Below the pieces are notes generated by a model. The model worked only from the letters and a program-made list of their open reading frames with translations. It had not been told where the DNA came from and did not search any database. Positions 35,535 to 44,471 of a DNA stretch of 64,000 nt are shown here, piece by piece. Position 1 is the stretch's first letter; each line of letters starts with the position of its first letter. This DNA comes from Kurthia zopfii (GTDB lineage: Bacteria > Bacillota > Bacilli > Bacillales_A > Planococcaceae): assembly GCF_003143955.1 (NCBI RefSeq), contig NZ_QFVS01000007.1, positions 1-64,000 on the forward strand, given 5' to 3'. Made by a program: the position numbers and the translations under genes.

Positions 35535-36620
35535 CTAGTCAAACGTGATTGCATTTACTGTATCTGCATCTAGTTTTTTGATTACTTCGATGACTAATTT
35601 TACTGCGTTGTCAAAATCATCGCGATGTAAAACGCCTGCGTGCGAGTGGATATAACGAGTCGCAATACCGATTGAAAGTGCTGGTACACCATTTGCAGTA
35701 ATATGAATTGAACCTGCATCCGTACCGCCACCAGGAATTGCTTCGTATTGATAAGGGATTCTCGCATCTTCTGCTGTTTGCACAACTAAATCGCGTAATC
35801 CTTTATGGCCAACCATTGAACCATCATAAACGATAATTTGTGGACCATCACCCATTTTCGAAGCTGCTTCTGACGGTGAAACTCCTGGCGTATCACCAGC
35901 GATGCCAACGTCTACTGCAAAACCGATATCCGGATTGATTTGGTGCGTTGCAGTTTTAGATCCACGAAGACCCACTTCTTCTTGCACTACGCCACAACCA
36001 TAAACGATATTCGGGTGGTTTTCATTTTCTAATCCTTTTAATACTTCAATCGCAATTGCACAACCGATACGATTATCCCAAGCTTTTGCTAAAAGGAATT
36101 TCTCATTTTTCATAACAGTGAATTCAAAATAAGGTGCGATCATGTCGCCAGGACGTACACCCCACTCCATAACTTCTTCTTTAGAAGTTGCACCAATGTC
36201 GATGAACATTTGCTTAATATCCGCTGCTTTATTACGTTGCTCAGCAGGTAGAATATGTGGTGGTTTCGAACCGATTACACCCGTAATTGTTTCGCCAGAA
36301 CGTGTAATAATTTGTACGCGCTGCGCTAACATTACTTGACTCCACCAACCACCAACAGTTTGGAATTTGATAAACCCTTTGTCATCGATTTGTGTAACCA
36401 TGAATCCAACTTCATCTAGGTGACCCGCTACCATAATTTTCGGACCTTTTTCATCGCCAACTTTTTTAGCGATTAATGAACCTAAACCATCCGTTTCGAT
36501 TGAATTCGCATATGGTTCAATATATTTCTTCATGACTTCGCGTGCTTCTTTTTCATTACCAGCAATAGCTCTCGCATCCGTTAATTCTTTTAACATTGTT
36601 AAAGTAGCATCTAATTGCAT
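35535..36620 (-). CDS. ysdC: M42 family glutamyl aminopeptidase (YsdC-like)
   Basis: A 361-residue cytosolic metallo-aminopeptidase forming large tetrahedral complexes in known relatives. Binuclear metal ligands are visible in [11 protein letters not shown] (about 64-74), AWDNRIGC (about 179-186), [10 protein letters not shown] (about 211-220) and [11 protein letters not shown]; a further His is near the C-terminus ([13 protein letters not shown]). The start at 36620 (MQLDATL) has AAAGGGGG upstream; earlier in-frame codons give an unlikely N-terminus. Confidence 0.94.
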   Translation of the reverse strand: MQLDATLTMLKELTDARAIAGNEKEAREVMKKYIEPYANSIETDGLGSLIAKKVGDEKGPKIMVAGHLDEVGFMVTQIDDKGFIKFQTVGGWWSQVMLAQRVQIITRSGETITGVIGSKPPHILPAEQRNKAADIKQMFIDIGATSKEEVMEWGVRPGDMIAPYFEFTVMKNEKFLLAKAWDNRIGCAIAIEVLKGLENENHPNIVYGCGVVQEEVGLRGSKTATHQINPDIGFAVDVGIAGDTPGVSPSEAASKMGDGPQIIVYDGSMVGHKGLRDLVVQTAEDARIPYQYEAIPGGGTDAGSIHITANGVPALSIGIATRYIHSHAGVLHRDDFDNAVKLVIEVIKKLDADTVNAITFD

Positions 36621-36665
36621 ACAATAACCCCCTTTGTCATAATCTTCTCTATTATACAATAGAAG

Positions 36666-37151
36666 TTAGTATCCTGTACGCTGTCTCGCATAATTTTCTT
36701 CGTTTTTCGAAATATATGCTTGGATAATACTTTCCTCATCAAATTTTAATGAGCGAGCAATTGCGCCATAGCATTTCCAAATTTCTTCATAGTTTGGTAG
36801 CGTAACATCATCTGCAAAGACAATAATTGATTTTTGAGTTTGCAAAAATAGTTCTGTTAATGAATTTTCTCTTGCATCTTTCGGCCACTCTTCTAAGTGC
36901 GTGAAGTCACGCATAATGCCTAATGATAAAAGGAAGTGGATCGAATCTACGAATTCCTCTAAAATAACTGCATCTTCCGAAGGTCCTTTTTCACTCCAAA
37001 ATTTAAAGCAACGTGTTTCATTCGCAAGTTCTCCTAGCTCTACTAATAAAGCTAAAGTTTTTTCACGAAATACATCAAAGTCGATTTTTTTCGTCTCCAC
37101 AATATACGCATCTAATTGTTCTTGCATTGTAAATAATTTTTGTAAGTTCAT
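36666..37151 (-). CDS. Dimeric dUTPase (all-alpha, MazG-like)
   Basis: A 161-residue helical dUTP diphosphatase of the type 2 family, which hydrolyses dUTP to dUMP and limits uracil in DNA. The metal-binding pattern is ELGELANETRCFKFW (about 37-51) followed by ILEEFVDSIHFLLSLGI (about 62-78), the paired ExxE and ExxD motifs. It lies next to the M42 peptidase gene and a DUF1294 gene. Confidence 0.9.
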   Translation of the reverse strand: MNLQKLFTMQEQLDAYIVETKKIDFDVFREKTLALLVELGELANETRCFKFWSEKGPSEDAVILEEFVDSIHFLLSLGIMRDFTHLEEWPKDARENSLTELFLQTQKSIIVFADDVTLPNYEEIWKCYGAIARSLKFDEESIIQAYISKNEENYARQRTGY

Positions 37152-37164
37152 TTTTTACATCCTC

Positions 37165-37419
37165 TCAAATTAGGTCAAAATAGAATGAGCCGTAAATGAC
37201 GAAATCAATCAGCATTAAAAGTGTGAATCCAACAACGAATTTCATTTTTTTAATTTTGTGCCGGAACACAATCATCCCTAGAAATGCGCCAGGAGCTCCG
37301 CCGATTAAGGCTAGTAACCATAGCGATTTCTCTGGTACGCGCCATTCTCTTTTGATTGCTTTTCTTTTATCATAGCCCATCTGAATAAAACTACAAATAC
37401 TACATATTATAAGCCACAT
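37165..37419 (-). CDS. DUF1294 membrane protein (YsdA-like)
   Basis: An 84-residue protein with three hydrophobic segments. YDKRKAIKREWRVPEKSLWLLALIGG (about 16-40) and GAFLGMIVFRHKIKK are the family patterns. Function unknown. The start at 37419 follows AAGGGTG; a GTG two codons earlier overlaps it. B. subtilis carries a ysdA homologue at the same position. Confidence 0.87.
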   Translation of the reverse strand: MWLIICSICSFIQMGYDKRKAIKREWRVPEKSLWLLALIGGAPGAFLGMIVFRHKIKKMKFVVGFTLLMLIDFVIYGSFYFDLI

Positions 37420-37473
37420 AGTCACCCTTCTTTACTACTATTATTCTAGCATACGGTATGTGTCGAAAGGCAA

Positions 37474-37513
37474 CAAAAAAAGTAGAAATTGCCAACTACT
37501 CGCAATCTCTACT
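37474..37513 (-). terminator. Terminator after the first GH25 gene
   Basis: A 12-bp stem with one mismatch or G-U pair (37481-37492 with 37502-37513) and 9-nt loop followed by seven T on the minus strand, directly after the gene. Confidence 0.85.
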
Positions 37514-37519
37514 CTACTA

Positions 37520-39022
37520 CTATTTAATTTTTACGTACTTCTTATTTGCAGTAATATATTTACCTGAACCTAACTTTAAGCGTGGCGTTCCATTCGAAGA
37601 CCAGCGAACGCCAGTAACAGTCAATGTTTTACCTTTTGCATAGGCTGTACCTGTTTTCTCTTTAAAGCTCACAGTTGTGTACTCATTCACTTTAGAAGTT
37701 GTTACGATTTTTTTAGGATTAATATATAAATAATCCGTTACATTGTTTACAACTTTACGTGTATTCGTTTTTAATGCACTAATATAGTAGCCTGAAATTG
37801 TTTTTAATACAGGTGTCCCTTTTGAAGTGTATTTAATATCACTAATTGTGAAAATTGTATTTGGTGAATAAGTCGCCAATTTATTTTTTGCTACAAAGTT
37901 CGTTGATTTATATGCACTTTGAGTTGTTTGTAAAATAACTTTCTTCGGCACTACAGTTGTATAATCTTCAATATTAGAACGTGTTTTCACAACATAATCC
38001 ATATTCGATGTAATATAAGTACCATCGTCTAGTTTAAGTCGTGGCGTTCCACTTTTCGTTAATACAATTTTTTCGACTTCGACAATTTCATTACGATCAT
38101 ATCGACCGATTTTCGTATTGTCATTGAATGTTGTAGAATCATAATTCGCTACAGCTTTTTTAATCGCTACTTTTTTAGGATTCGTTGTATAGTATTTCGG
38201 TTTTGAAGGTTCGACAGGTTTTTGGACATCTTTCGTATAGAAACTTAATTCCTTCGTTCCAACCAGTTTGTTCAAATCAACATATCCTGGTACACCGGCA
38301 ATTCTACCTTTATCAGTATACTGCCAAATATCATGTTTGAAAGCTGGTTTCAAATTACCATAACGTGGAATCCATACAAAATCAGCTTTAGACATATCTA
38401 AATTGAATTGATTATATGTATGATGTCCTACGTAAATACCAATTTTTTTATCTGTTAATTTACGTAATTCCGCAATGAATGAACTCGTGATTGCGCGCAT
38501 TCTTTTCGGATTTTTCTCTGTACTTGTATCTTCTTCTACATCGACAACGTAGAATTTAGCGTCTTTACCTGCTCGTTTGTAGAAATCGCGTGCTTCAACT
38601 TTTGCATCTGCTTCATCAGTTGCTAAGAAGTATGCATATACACCATATGGTACGCCGTATTTTGTTGCTTGGCTTTCATATGTTTTATGTTGACGATCTT
38701 CAAGAACACTACCATATTGTGTGCGAATAATCGCTAAATCAGCCGCTTTTGAAAATTGAGACCAATTAATATTGCCTTGGTGATGAGAAATATCTACTAC
38801 TACTGGATCATTCGCAGAAGCTCTTAACATCTTCGGTTGCGGTTTTGTTAAATCTGTGACAAATGGCTTACCTTCCCACTTTGATTTACTATCAGGATTA
38901 GCCGGCGCTAATTCTTCAGTGACATCATCATTTGTAGCGGCAGTTGCATTCATACTATGCATACTAAATGTTGCAATAATAAGCATAACGAATGGTAAAG
39001 CCCATTTAAAAGCTACTTTCAT
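37520..39022 (-). CDS. Secreted GH25 lysozyme-like protein with three C-terminal DUF5776-like repeats
   Basis: A 500-residue secreted protein, probably a peptidoglycan muramidase. A signal peptide (1 to about 29, ending NATAA) precedes a GH25 domain: VVDISHHQGNINW (about 60-72) carries the first acid, and FYVVDVEED (about 153-161) the D-x-E catalytic pair. Three C-terminal repeats follow (from about 278, 353 and 425), each with NPKK-V and G-T-P-R/V-LK patterns, resembling DUF5776. These may bind the cell wall. The ATG at 39022 follows AAAGGAGAG. It is a paralogue of the next gene. Confidence 0.9.
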   Translation of the reverse strand: MKVAFKWALPFVMLIIATFSMHSMNATAATNDDVTEELAPANPDSKSKWEGKPFVTDLTKPQPKMLRASANDPVVVDISHHQGNINWSQFSKAADLAIIRTQYGSVLEDRQHKTYESQATKYGVPYGVYAYFLATDEADAKVEARDFYKRAGKDAKFYVVDVEEDTSTEKNPKRMRAITSSFIAELRKLTDKKIGIYVGHHTYNQFNLDMSKADFVWIPRYGNLKPAFKHDIWQYTDKGRIAGVPGYVDLNKLVGTKELSFYTKDVQKPVEPSKPKYYTTNPKKVAIKKAVANYDSTTFNDNTKIGRYDRNEIVEVEKIVLTKSGTPRLKLDDGTYITSNMDYVVKTRSNIEDYTTVVPKKVILQTTQSAYKSTNFVAKNKLATYSPNTIFTISDIKYTSKGTPVLKTISGYYISALKTNTRKVVNNVTDYLYINPKKIVTTSKVNEYTTVSFKEKTGTAYAKGKTLTVTGVRWSSNGTPRLKLGSGKYITANKKYVKIK

Positions 39023-39222
39023 TTTTTGTATCTCTCCTTTTCTTGTTGACAGTCTCTTCATTCAAATTTCCTATATCTAACTGACTATTACTAGAATACC
39101 AAAAAAAACACTATTTTTGTGACATGTTTTAACATCATTTCCTTTTCAAATATTAAAAAAACATTACATTTCTGAAAAACTTGTAATAATAGACCTATAA
39201 ATATACCTTTTGTAACAATAGA

Positions 39223-39257
39223 CAAAAAAAGCAAATCACAGATTGTGATTTGCTTTT
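39223..39257 (-). terminator. Terminator after the second GH25 gene
   Basis: A 14-bp perfect stem (39227-39240 with 39244-39257) with short loop and T run on the minus strand. It separates the two GH25 genes, so each has its own transcript. Confidence 0.9.
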
Positions 39258-39260
39258 GAT

Positions 39261-40748
39261 TTACTGCTCATACCAAGGGATTTCTTTGTATAAAGTTTTC
39301 TTCGCTGAGACATATTTACCATTATCTAATCTAAATCTAGGATAACCAAGCTTATTATATTCAATGCCTACTACTTGGATATTCGTGCCGATTGCCACAT
39401 CCACCGGTTTATTCTCTGCATTATCATCATTTTCTTCACCAAACATTAATGTTTCATACATTTTCATTTTCTTTTTTGTTTGTAAATGATGCGTTACATC
39501 GCGGTAATAGTTTTCGATTGTACTTGGTGCTTCAATTACATCATTTTTACTCGCTGATACAAATTTACCACTTAGAATTTGGAATCTGTTTTGCCCTGAA
39601 CCATTATAAACTACTTTATTAACATTAAAAATTGTGTATTGAGGGATTTTTTCTGGTTTTCTATTTGAAGTAGAAGAATCATAAATGTATAGCTCTTTCT
39701 TAGTAATAATCTTCTTCACTTTGTCATCTGCTGTGTAAAAACCTTCTGCTTTTGCTGCAGTTGTTTTTAATACAAGTGCTTTACTTGCTGTAACGAAAAG
39801 GCCATTAGATAATTCTAATCTTGGTGTACCCGCAGATGATTTTGTGATTTTTTCAACTTTTAGGACAGAACCTTCTGCATATGTTTTTTTGTAGTTTTTA
39901 CTAACTAGGTCACGTTTTTTATATGCTTTTACCTTCTTTTTCAAAATGACATATTTAGGATTCATCACATAGTATTTTTTCACTAGTTCTGAATTTGAAG
40001 TTTGTGAAATCTTATTCGTGAAAAATTCTAATTTCGTGCCATTTGCAAGTCTGTTTAAATCTACATTACCGTTAATTCCTGGAACTCGACCACTACTTGT
40101 ATACTGCCATAGTTGGTGGTTATAAGCTGGTGATGTATAGCCATAACGTGGAATCCATACAAATTCAAATTTCGATGTATCTAAATTAAATGAACTGTAT
40201 AAATGGTTCGCCACATATAGTCCGATTTTCTTATCTGTTAGTTCACGTAACTCTTTTACATACTCATTCACTACTCTACGCATAGAGTAACCATTTTTAT
40301 TTGTTTTTACTTCTACATCGAGAACATAGAATTCAGTATTTTTACTTGCGCGGTTGTAGAAAGCTCTCGCTTCTGCTCTTGCTTCCGCTGGTGTTCCCGC
40401 TCTTACGAATGAATATACCCCAAAAGGAAGATCTTGACGTTTCGCTGCACTTTCATATGATTTATGCATATAATCTTCTACACTAATTCCGTCCTGTGTT
40501 CGGATAATGACTAAATCTAGCGCTGCGGCTGCTTTATCCCAATCAATATTGCCCTGCCATTTTGAAATATCGGCAATCAATGGCGCGTCAGCAGATTGTT
40601 TTTGTAATAATTTATTGCTTGGGTATTCCCATGGAACTGTACTCTCAGGTTTTGCAGTATTTTCGTAAGCTTTCGCTTCATTAGTAAAAGCTAGTCCGAA
40701 AACAACTGATAATGAAAGTATAAATAAGAGCATTAAAATCTTCTTCAT
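39261..40748 (-). CDS. Secreted GH25 lysozyme-like protein with diverged DUF5776-like repeats
   Basis: A 495-residue paralogue of the neighbouring gene. The signal peptide ends near AKA (about 28). The GH25 domain shows LIADISKWQGNIDWDKA (about 57-73) and FYVLDVEVKT (about 147-156), keeping the D-x-E acids. Three C-terminal repeats begin near 265 (YYVMNPKYVILKKKVKAY), 342 and 418; the last two have diverged, with an acidic EENDDNAEN insertion in the third. AAGGATTG precedes the ATG. Secreted, likely active on the wall. Confidence 0.88.
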   Translation of the reverse strand: MKKILMLLFILSLSVVFGLAFTNEAKAYENTAKPESTVPWEYPSNKLLQKQSADAPLIADISKWQGNIDWDKAAAALDLVIIRTQDGISVEDYMHKSYESAAKRQDLPFGVYSFVRAGTPAEARAEARAFYNRASKNTEFYVLDVEVKTNKNGYSMRRVVNEYVKELRELTDKKIGLYVANHLYSSFNLDTSKFEFVWIPRYGYTSPAYNHQLWQYTSSGRVPGINGNVDLNRLANGTKLEFFTNKISQTSNSELVKKYYVMNPKYVILKKKVKAYKKRDLVSKNYKKTYAEGSVLKVEKITKSSAGTPRLELSNGLFVTASKALVLKTTAAKAEGFYTADDKVKKIITKKELYIYDSSTSNRKPEKIPQYTIFNVNKVVYNGSGQNRFQILSGKFVSASKNDVIEAPSTIENYYRDVTHHLQTKKKMKMYETLMFGEENDDNAENKPVDVAIGTNIQVVGIEYNKLGYPRFRLDNGKYVSAKKTLYKEIPWYEQ

Positions 40749-40802
40749 TCTGTCAATCCTTCCTAGTTCTAAAGTCTTTTTATATTATAATCAATTATTC
40801 CC

Positions 40803-40831
40803 ATTTTAGCACTCGTATAATACAACAGCAA
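40803..40831 (-). promoter_or_regulatory. Promoter of the second GH25 gene
   Basis: TTGCTG (40826-40831), 17-bp spacer and TAAAAT with upstream TG (40803-40808) on the minus strand, about 55 bp before the start. A second -10-like TATAAT lies closer to the gene. Confidence 0.5.
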
Positions 40832-40932
40832 TTCTATTTCATTACTTTTATTACATATTAATGTCATATCGATTGCATTTGGTAATTATTTAGTTTTTTT
40901 ATCACATTTCTATAGAACCATCTTTTTTCAAA

Positions 40933-40976
40933 AAAAATACTCCACTTTCGTAAAATTTTCATTTACAAAAGTGAAG
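40933..40976 (-). terminator. Terminator after hmp
   Basis: A long stem (CTCCACTTTCGTAAA with TTTACAAAAGTGAAG, few mismatches or G-U pairs) followed by seven T on the minus strand, 11 bp after the hmp stop. Confidence 0.8.
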
Positions 40977-40987
40977 TTATTTTTAAC

Positions 40988-42148
40988 TTAAATTGTTAAT
41001 GCTGGCCCAAAGAATTCATAGTGAACTTGTTCTCTTGATACACCTAACTCATCTAGTTCATTAATGACCATTTGCATAAAGCCGACTGGACCACAAAGGT
41101 AGAATTCACCGTTCAAATCAACATTTTCTTTTAAGAATTGTGCAGATATTTTACCAAGTTGGTCCGTTGCAATTGCATTGTATGACGCATTTTCATTTGT
41201 CATTGCTACTTGGCTCAATTCACATTCAAATGCTAGCTCATTTAAATGACTTGCACTATGAATAAACTGAACGGAATGATTTCCTTTTGCTGCTTCATGA
41301 TACATGCTTAGTAGCGGTGTAGCGCCGACTCCACCTGCGATAAATGTGACAGGTTTTTCTGTATTTTCATAAACGAAAGTTCCTGCTGGTACACTAATTG
41401 GTAGCGTGTCGCCAACTTGAAGATTTTCACCTAAATAATTTGATACTTTACCATTTGGCGTATTTTTCACATCTTTTTTCACCGAGATACGATAGTTTTC
41501 TCCATCAAATGCTTTTGATAAACTGTATTGACGGTTCATCGTATATTCTTCACCTGGGATTGATACTTGAACTGTAATGAACTGGCCAGGTAAGTACTCT
41601 GGCAAAGCACTGCCATCTTTTGGTTTTAAATAGAATGATGTGATCAAAGCATTTTCAGCTACACGATTCACAACTTCAAATTCTTTAAATCCTCGGAAAC
41701 CACCTGATTTATTTTCGGCTTCTGTATAGAGTGCCTCTTCTTCTTGGATGAATACATCTGCGATCACGCCATAAGCTTCGCCCCAAGCTTGAATGATTTC
41801 ATCCGTTGCAGCATCTCCTAATACTTCTTTGATCGCGCGTAATAAGAACTCCCCTACAATTGGATAATGTTCAGGTAATACACCTAAACTTCTATGTTTT
41901 TGAGCAATTTGTTTCACGACTGGGATAATTGCTGGTAAATTTTCAATATGAACTGCAGCCGCATATACTGTATTTGCTAACGCTGTTTGTTGTCTGCCTT
42001 GCGCTTGATTTGTATGATTAAAAATATTTAATAGTGCAGGGTGTTCTTCGAATAAATTTTTATAAAAGGTTTTAGTAATTGTAACTCCGTGTACTTCTAA
42101 TACTGGTGCTGTTGATTTTACGATGTCCATTGTATGTTGTGATAACAT
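40988..42148 (-). CDS. hmp: Flavohemoglobin / nitric oxide dioxygenase
   Basis: Oxidises NO to nitrate using NADPH and O2. The 386-residue protein has a globin domain (about 1-138) with the proximal His in [13 protein letters not shown], a ferredoxin-reductase FAD domain ([11 protein letters not shown], about 195-205) and an NAD-binding domain ([15 protein letters not shown], about 268-282; [10 protein letters not shown]). The start at 42148 (MLSQHTM) follows GAGAGGGTG. Divergent from nsrR, with NsrR-type dyads between. Confidence 0.96.
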   Translation of the reverse strand: MLSQHTMDIVKSTAPVLEVHGVTITKTFYKNLFEEHPALLNIFNHTNQAQGRQQTALANTVYAAAVHIENLPAIIPVVKQIAQKHRSLGVLPEHYPIVGEFLLRAIKEVLGDAATDEIIQAWGEAYGVIADVFIQEEEALYTEAENKSGGFRGFKEFEVVNRVAENALITSFYLKPKDGSALPEYLPGQFITVQVSIPGEEYTMNRQYSLSKAFDGENYRISVKKDVKNTPNGKVSNYLGENLQVGDTLPISVPAGTFVYENTEKPVTFIAGGVGATPLLSMYHEAAKGNHSVQFIHSASHLNELAFECELSQVAMTNENASYNAIATDQLGKISAQFLKENVDLNGEFYLCGPVGFMQMVINELDELGVSREQVHYEFFGPALTI

Positions 42149-42181
42149 ATCAATCACCCTCTCATTTTTGTTTACACTCAT

Positions 42182-42210
42182 AGAATAGTCCTCTTTTCGA
42201 TTTAAAGCAA
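42182..42210 (-). promoter_or_regulatory. Promoter of hmp
   Basis: TTGCTT (42205-42210), 17-bp spacer and TATTCT (42182-42187) on the minus strand. The dyad at 42212-42224 lies directly against its -35. Confidence 0.7.
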
Positions 42211-42211
42211 T

Positions 42212-42224
42212 ATGTAAAATACAT
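42212..42224. promoter_or_regulatory. NsrR-type dyad B (hmp side)
   Basis: ATGTA-AAA-TACAT palindrome immediately upstream of the hmp -35. Its right side AAATACAT matches the second site. It is a likely NsrR operator, less complete than site A. Confidence 0.6.
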
Positions 42225-42235
42225 TTTTAACAGAA

Positions 42236-42258
42236 AAGACATATTTGAAATACATCTT
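42236..42258. promoter_or_regulatory. NsrR-type dyad A
   Basis: AAGACATATTT-G-AAATACATCTT: 11-nt arms around one central base, very close to the general NsrR motif AAGATGCATTTNAAATGCATCTT. It lies between hmp and nsrR, so it could control both. Confidence 0.8.
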
Positions 42259-42320
42259 TAAAATTCACGAAGTTTTCCGTAGACATGGTATAATAGATAT
42301 CATACTTGGAGGTGAGTCAG

Positions 42321-42758
42321 GTGAGACTAACTTTATATACTGATTACTCATTACGTGTATTGCTCTATTTAGGTGCTAAGGATCCTGAGGAACTTTCCAC
42401 TATTCAAAATATTTCTGATTCATACGGTATTTCAAAAAATCATTTAATGAAGGTTACACATGAGCTAGGAAAGATGGGATATATCGAAACGGTTCGAGGT
42501 CGTGGCGGTGGTATTCGTTTAGCTGTTGTACCTGAAGAAATTAATATAGGTCAACTCGTTCGAAAAACGGAAGAGGATTTTTATTTAGTGGAATGTTTTA
42601 ACCCTGAATCAGTCGGCTGTATCATTTCGCCTGTCTGTAGTTTAAAAGGGGCTTTGAATAAAGCTTTACATGCCTATATTGCTGTCCTTGATTCCTATCA
42701 TTTAAGCGACTTCCTTACTTCAAAAGAAGACTTAGCGGCAATATTATTTAATGACTAA
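42321..42758 (+). CDS. nsrR: Rrf2-family nitric-oxide-sensing repressor NsrR
   Basis: A 145-residue Fe-S regulator. The N-terminal winged helix (LTLYTDYSLRVLLYLG; ISDSYGISKNHLMKVTHELGK) is typical, and three Cys in ECFNPESVGCIISPVCSLKG (about 92-110) can bind the cluster. NO damage to the cluster should release hmp. The start is GTG at 42321, with GGAGGTGAG eight bases upstream; a TTG at 42306 is inside that site. A palindromic terminator follows directly. Confidence 0.94.
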   Translation: MRLTLYTDYSLRVLLYLGAKDPEELSTIQNISDSYGISKNHLMKVTHELGKMGYIETVRGRGGGIRLAVVPEEINIGQLVRKTEEDFYLVECFNPESVGCIISPVCSLKGALNKALHAYIAVLDSYHLSDFLTSKEDLAAILFND

Positions 42759-42760
42759 CT

Positions 42761-42795
42761 AATCATGAGATTGAATTCAATCTCATGATTTTATT
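42761..42795 (+). terminator. Perfect 30-bp palindromic terminator after nsrR
   Basis: 15-nt half-sites are perfectly complementary with no spacer (42761-42775 and 42776-42790), followed by TTATTTTT on the plus strand. The loop must open at GAATTC in the centre. Confidence 0.78.
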
Positions 42796-42890
42796 TTTCA
42801 ATTGCTTTCAAAAAAGGTTTGTTAGGAGTTAGTTCAATGTTATTGATCGTAATTTATCTAAAATAATGCACATATATTATTTAATGTTTT

Positions 42891-42948
42891 GGTGCGACTT
42901 CTGCGGGAACAGCACGAGCTGAAGTCCTACTCGCAGAAAGCGTCGTCC
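42891..42948. repeat. Structured intergenic repeat, Bacillales-type
   Basis: GTGCGAC...CTGCGGGAACAGCACGAGC...CGCAGAAAGCGTCG. The nested pairs are CGAC (42895-42898) with GTCG (42942-42945), CTGCG (42901-42905) with CGCAG (42932-42936), and AGC with GCT. A closely similar motif with CTGCGGGAACAGCACGAGC is seen often in intergenic regions of Bacillales genomes. It is related in layout to 2217-2327. Confidence 0.65.
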
Positions 42949-42968
42949 AATTCGAAAATTACCTAAAA

Positions 42969-43001
42969 TAAAAAAGAGCAAAGTCCGAAGACTCTACTCT
43001 T
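42969..43001 (-). terminator. Terminator after rplT with UUCG tetraloop
   Basis: A 12-bp stem with G-U pairs (42974-42985 with 42990-43001), TTCG loop on the minus strand, and T run, 22 bp after the rplT stop. Confidence 0.88.
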
Positions 43002-43023
43002 TCAACATGCCTGAATGCATGAA

Positions 43024-43383
43024 TTATTTTGCAATTGCAGTTTTAGCAGTTTCAGCTAATTGTGCGAAAGCAGCTGCATCATTTACAGCTAATTCAGCTA
43101 ACATTTTACGGTTAACTTCGATTTCAGCAAGTTTTAAACCGTGCATTAGACGGCTGTAAGAAAGACCGTTAATACGTGCTGCTGCGTTGATACGAGTGAT
43201 CCATAATTTACGGAAATCACGTTTCTTTTGACGACGGTCACGGTATGCATATTGACCAGACTTCATTACTGCTTGGTTCGCTACTTTATAAAGTGTGTGT
43301 TTTGAACCGTAATAACCTTTTGCTAATTTTAAAACCTTTTTACGACGCTTGCGCGACACTATTCCGCCTTTTACGCGTGGCAT
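43024..43383 (-). CDS. rplT: 50S ribosomal protein L20
   Basis: A 119-residue basic ribosomal protein that binds 23S rRNA early in 50S assembly. [24 protein letters not shown] and [17 protein letters not shown] are conserved patterns. In Bacillus it also represses its own operon by binding the leader of infC. Third gene of infC-rpmI-rplT, 51 bp after rpmI. Confidence 0.98.
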   Translation of the reverse strand: MPRVKGGIVSRKRRKKVLKLAKGYYGSKHTLYKVANQAVMKSGQYAYRDRRQKKRDFRKLWITRINAAARINGLSYSRLMHGLKLAEIEVNRKMLAELAVNDAAAFAQLAETAKTAIAK

Positions 43384-43434
43384 AGTTCATTACCTCCTGT
43401 TATTTACCTTGTTGATAAATAATGTATGTTATTC

Positions 43435-43635
43435 TTATTTCATGTAAGCTAATAAAGATTTGATGCGTTTGTAATCACCAGATGATACTAATGATTGTTT
43501 GTTAAGATGACGTTTTGCTTTTGTAGATTTGTTAGCAAATAAGTGAGAGCCGTATGCACGGTCACGTTTTAATTTACCAGTACCAGTTCTTTTAAAGCGT
43601 TTTGCAGCGCCACGGTGTGTTTTCATTTTTGGCAT
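43435..43635 (-). CDS. rpmI: 50S ribosomal protein L35
   Basis: A 66-residue basic protein: [24 protein letters not shown] at the N-terminus and [20 protein letters not shown] at the C-terminus, both standard. Between infC and rplT, with GGAGG upstream of the ATG. Confidence 0.98.
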   Translation of the reverse strand: MPKMKTHRGAAKRFKRTGTGKLKRDRAYGSHLFANKSTKAKRHLNKQSLVSSGDYKRIKSLLAYMK

Positions 43636-43670
43636 TTGGATTTCCTCCTATTACTATAAACTCTATAAAA

Positions 43671-44186
43671 TTATTTCTCGACCTTAGGTGCTAAGAGCAA
43701 GAACATACTTCGGCCTTCCATTTTCGCACGCTGTTCAACAGTGGCTACTTCTGAACAAGCCTCAGCAAAGCGATCTAAAACGCGTTGACCGATCTCTTTG
43801 TGCGTAATCGCACGACCTTTAAAGCGGATAGATGCCTTAACTTTGTCTCCTTTTTCAAGGAATTTGATTCCGTTACGTAACTTCGTTTGGAAGTCATGTT
43901 CATCAATCGTTGGTGAAAGTCGGACTTCTTTAAGTTCAATAATCTTTTGATTTTTTCGAACTTCACGATCTTTCTTTTGTTGTTCAAATTTGAATTTACC
44001 GTAATCCATAACACGAGCAACTGGTGGCTTGGCTTGCGGAGCCACAAGGACAAGATCCAAATTTGCACGTTCTGCAAGTTGTAAAGCATCGTTACGAGTT
44101 TTAACGCCTAGTTGATCACCATTGTGATCGATTACACGTAATTCACGAGCACGAATACCTTCGTTTACATACATGTCTTTGCTAAT
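43671..44186 (-). CDS. infC: Translation initiation factor IF-3
   Basis: A 171-residue factor that keeps 30S subunits free and checks the start codon. It starts [20 protein letters not shown], with the linker helix [14 protein letters not shown] and the C-domain [18 protein letters not shown]. The most likely start is ATT at 44186, six bases after GGAGGTGG; the codon is known to be used by infC genes. The next ATG (44174) has no ribosome binding site. The upstream in-frame codons run through the leader and are not coding. Confidence 0.94.
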   Translation of the reverse strand: MSKDMYVNEGIRARELRVIDHNGDQLGVKTRNDALQLAERANLDLVLVAPQAKPPVARVMDYGKFKFEQQKKDREVRKNQKIIELKEVRLSPTIDEHDFQTKLRNGIKFLEKGDKVKASIRFKGRAITHKEIGQRVLDRFAEACSEVATVEQRAKMEGRSMFLLLAPKVEK

Positions 44187-44431
44187 AACAATCCACCTCC
44201 ATGTAGTATTGAAATACTTTGTTTGGGCCAGGAAGCCCTGTCGGAACAGAAATTTCGATGTCCATAGAAAAAGGCGGACATTTGTCGAAATGTCCGCCCG
44301 CGTATATGTTGACATGCGAAATTGCATGTTCGATTCATCAATTAACCTGTCAATACCTCTATTGAGGATCGAGACTCAGGTGAGAAGCGGGCAGCCTCTA
44401 CTTCAACCACAAACTTTTGTATTTGTTAACC
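44187..44431 (-). ncRNA. L20-type autoregulatory leader of infC-rpmI-rplT
   Basis: About 245 nt of leader with a strong intrinsic terminator (GGCGGACATTT with AAATGTCCGCC at 44273-44298, 4-nt loop, followed by T run) about 85 bp before infC. Upstream sequences can form alternative helices. In B. subtilis this operon is attenuated by free L20 binding the leader; position and layout match. Confidence 0.8.
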
Positions 44432-44437
44432 TCACTT

Positions 44438-44466
44438 ATATTAACACTATAATGATAAGCTGTCAA
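44438..44466 (-). promoter_or_regulatory. Promoter of the infC operon
   Basis: TTGACA (44461-44466), 17-bp spacer and TAATAT (44438-44443) on the minus strand; perfect -35. It sits at the end of the neighbouring GH25 gene. Confidence 0.85.
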
Positions 44467-44471
44467 CCACT

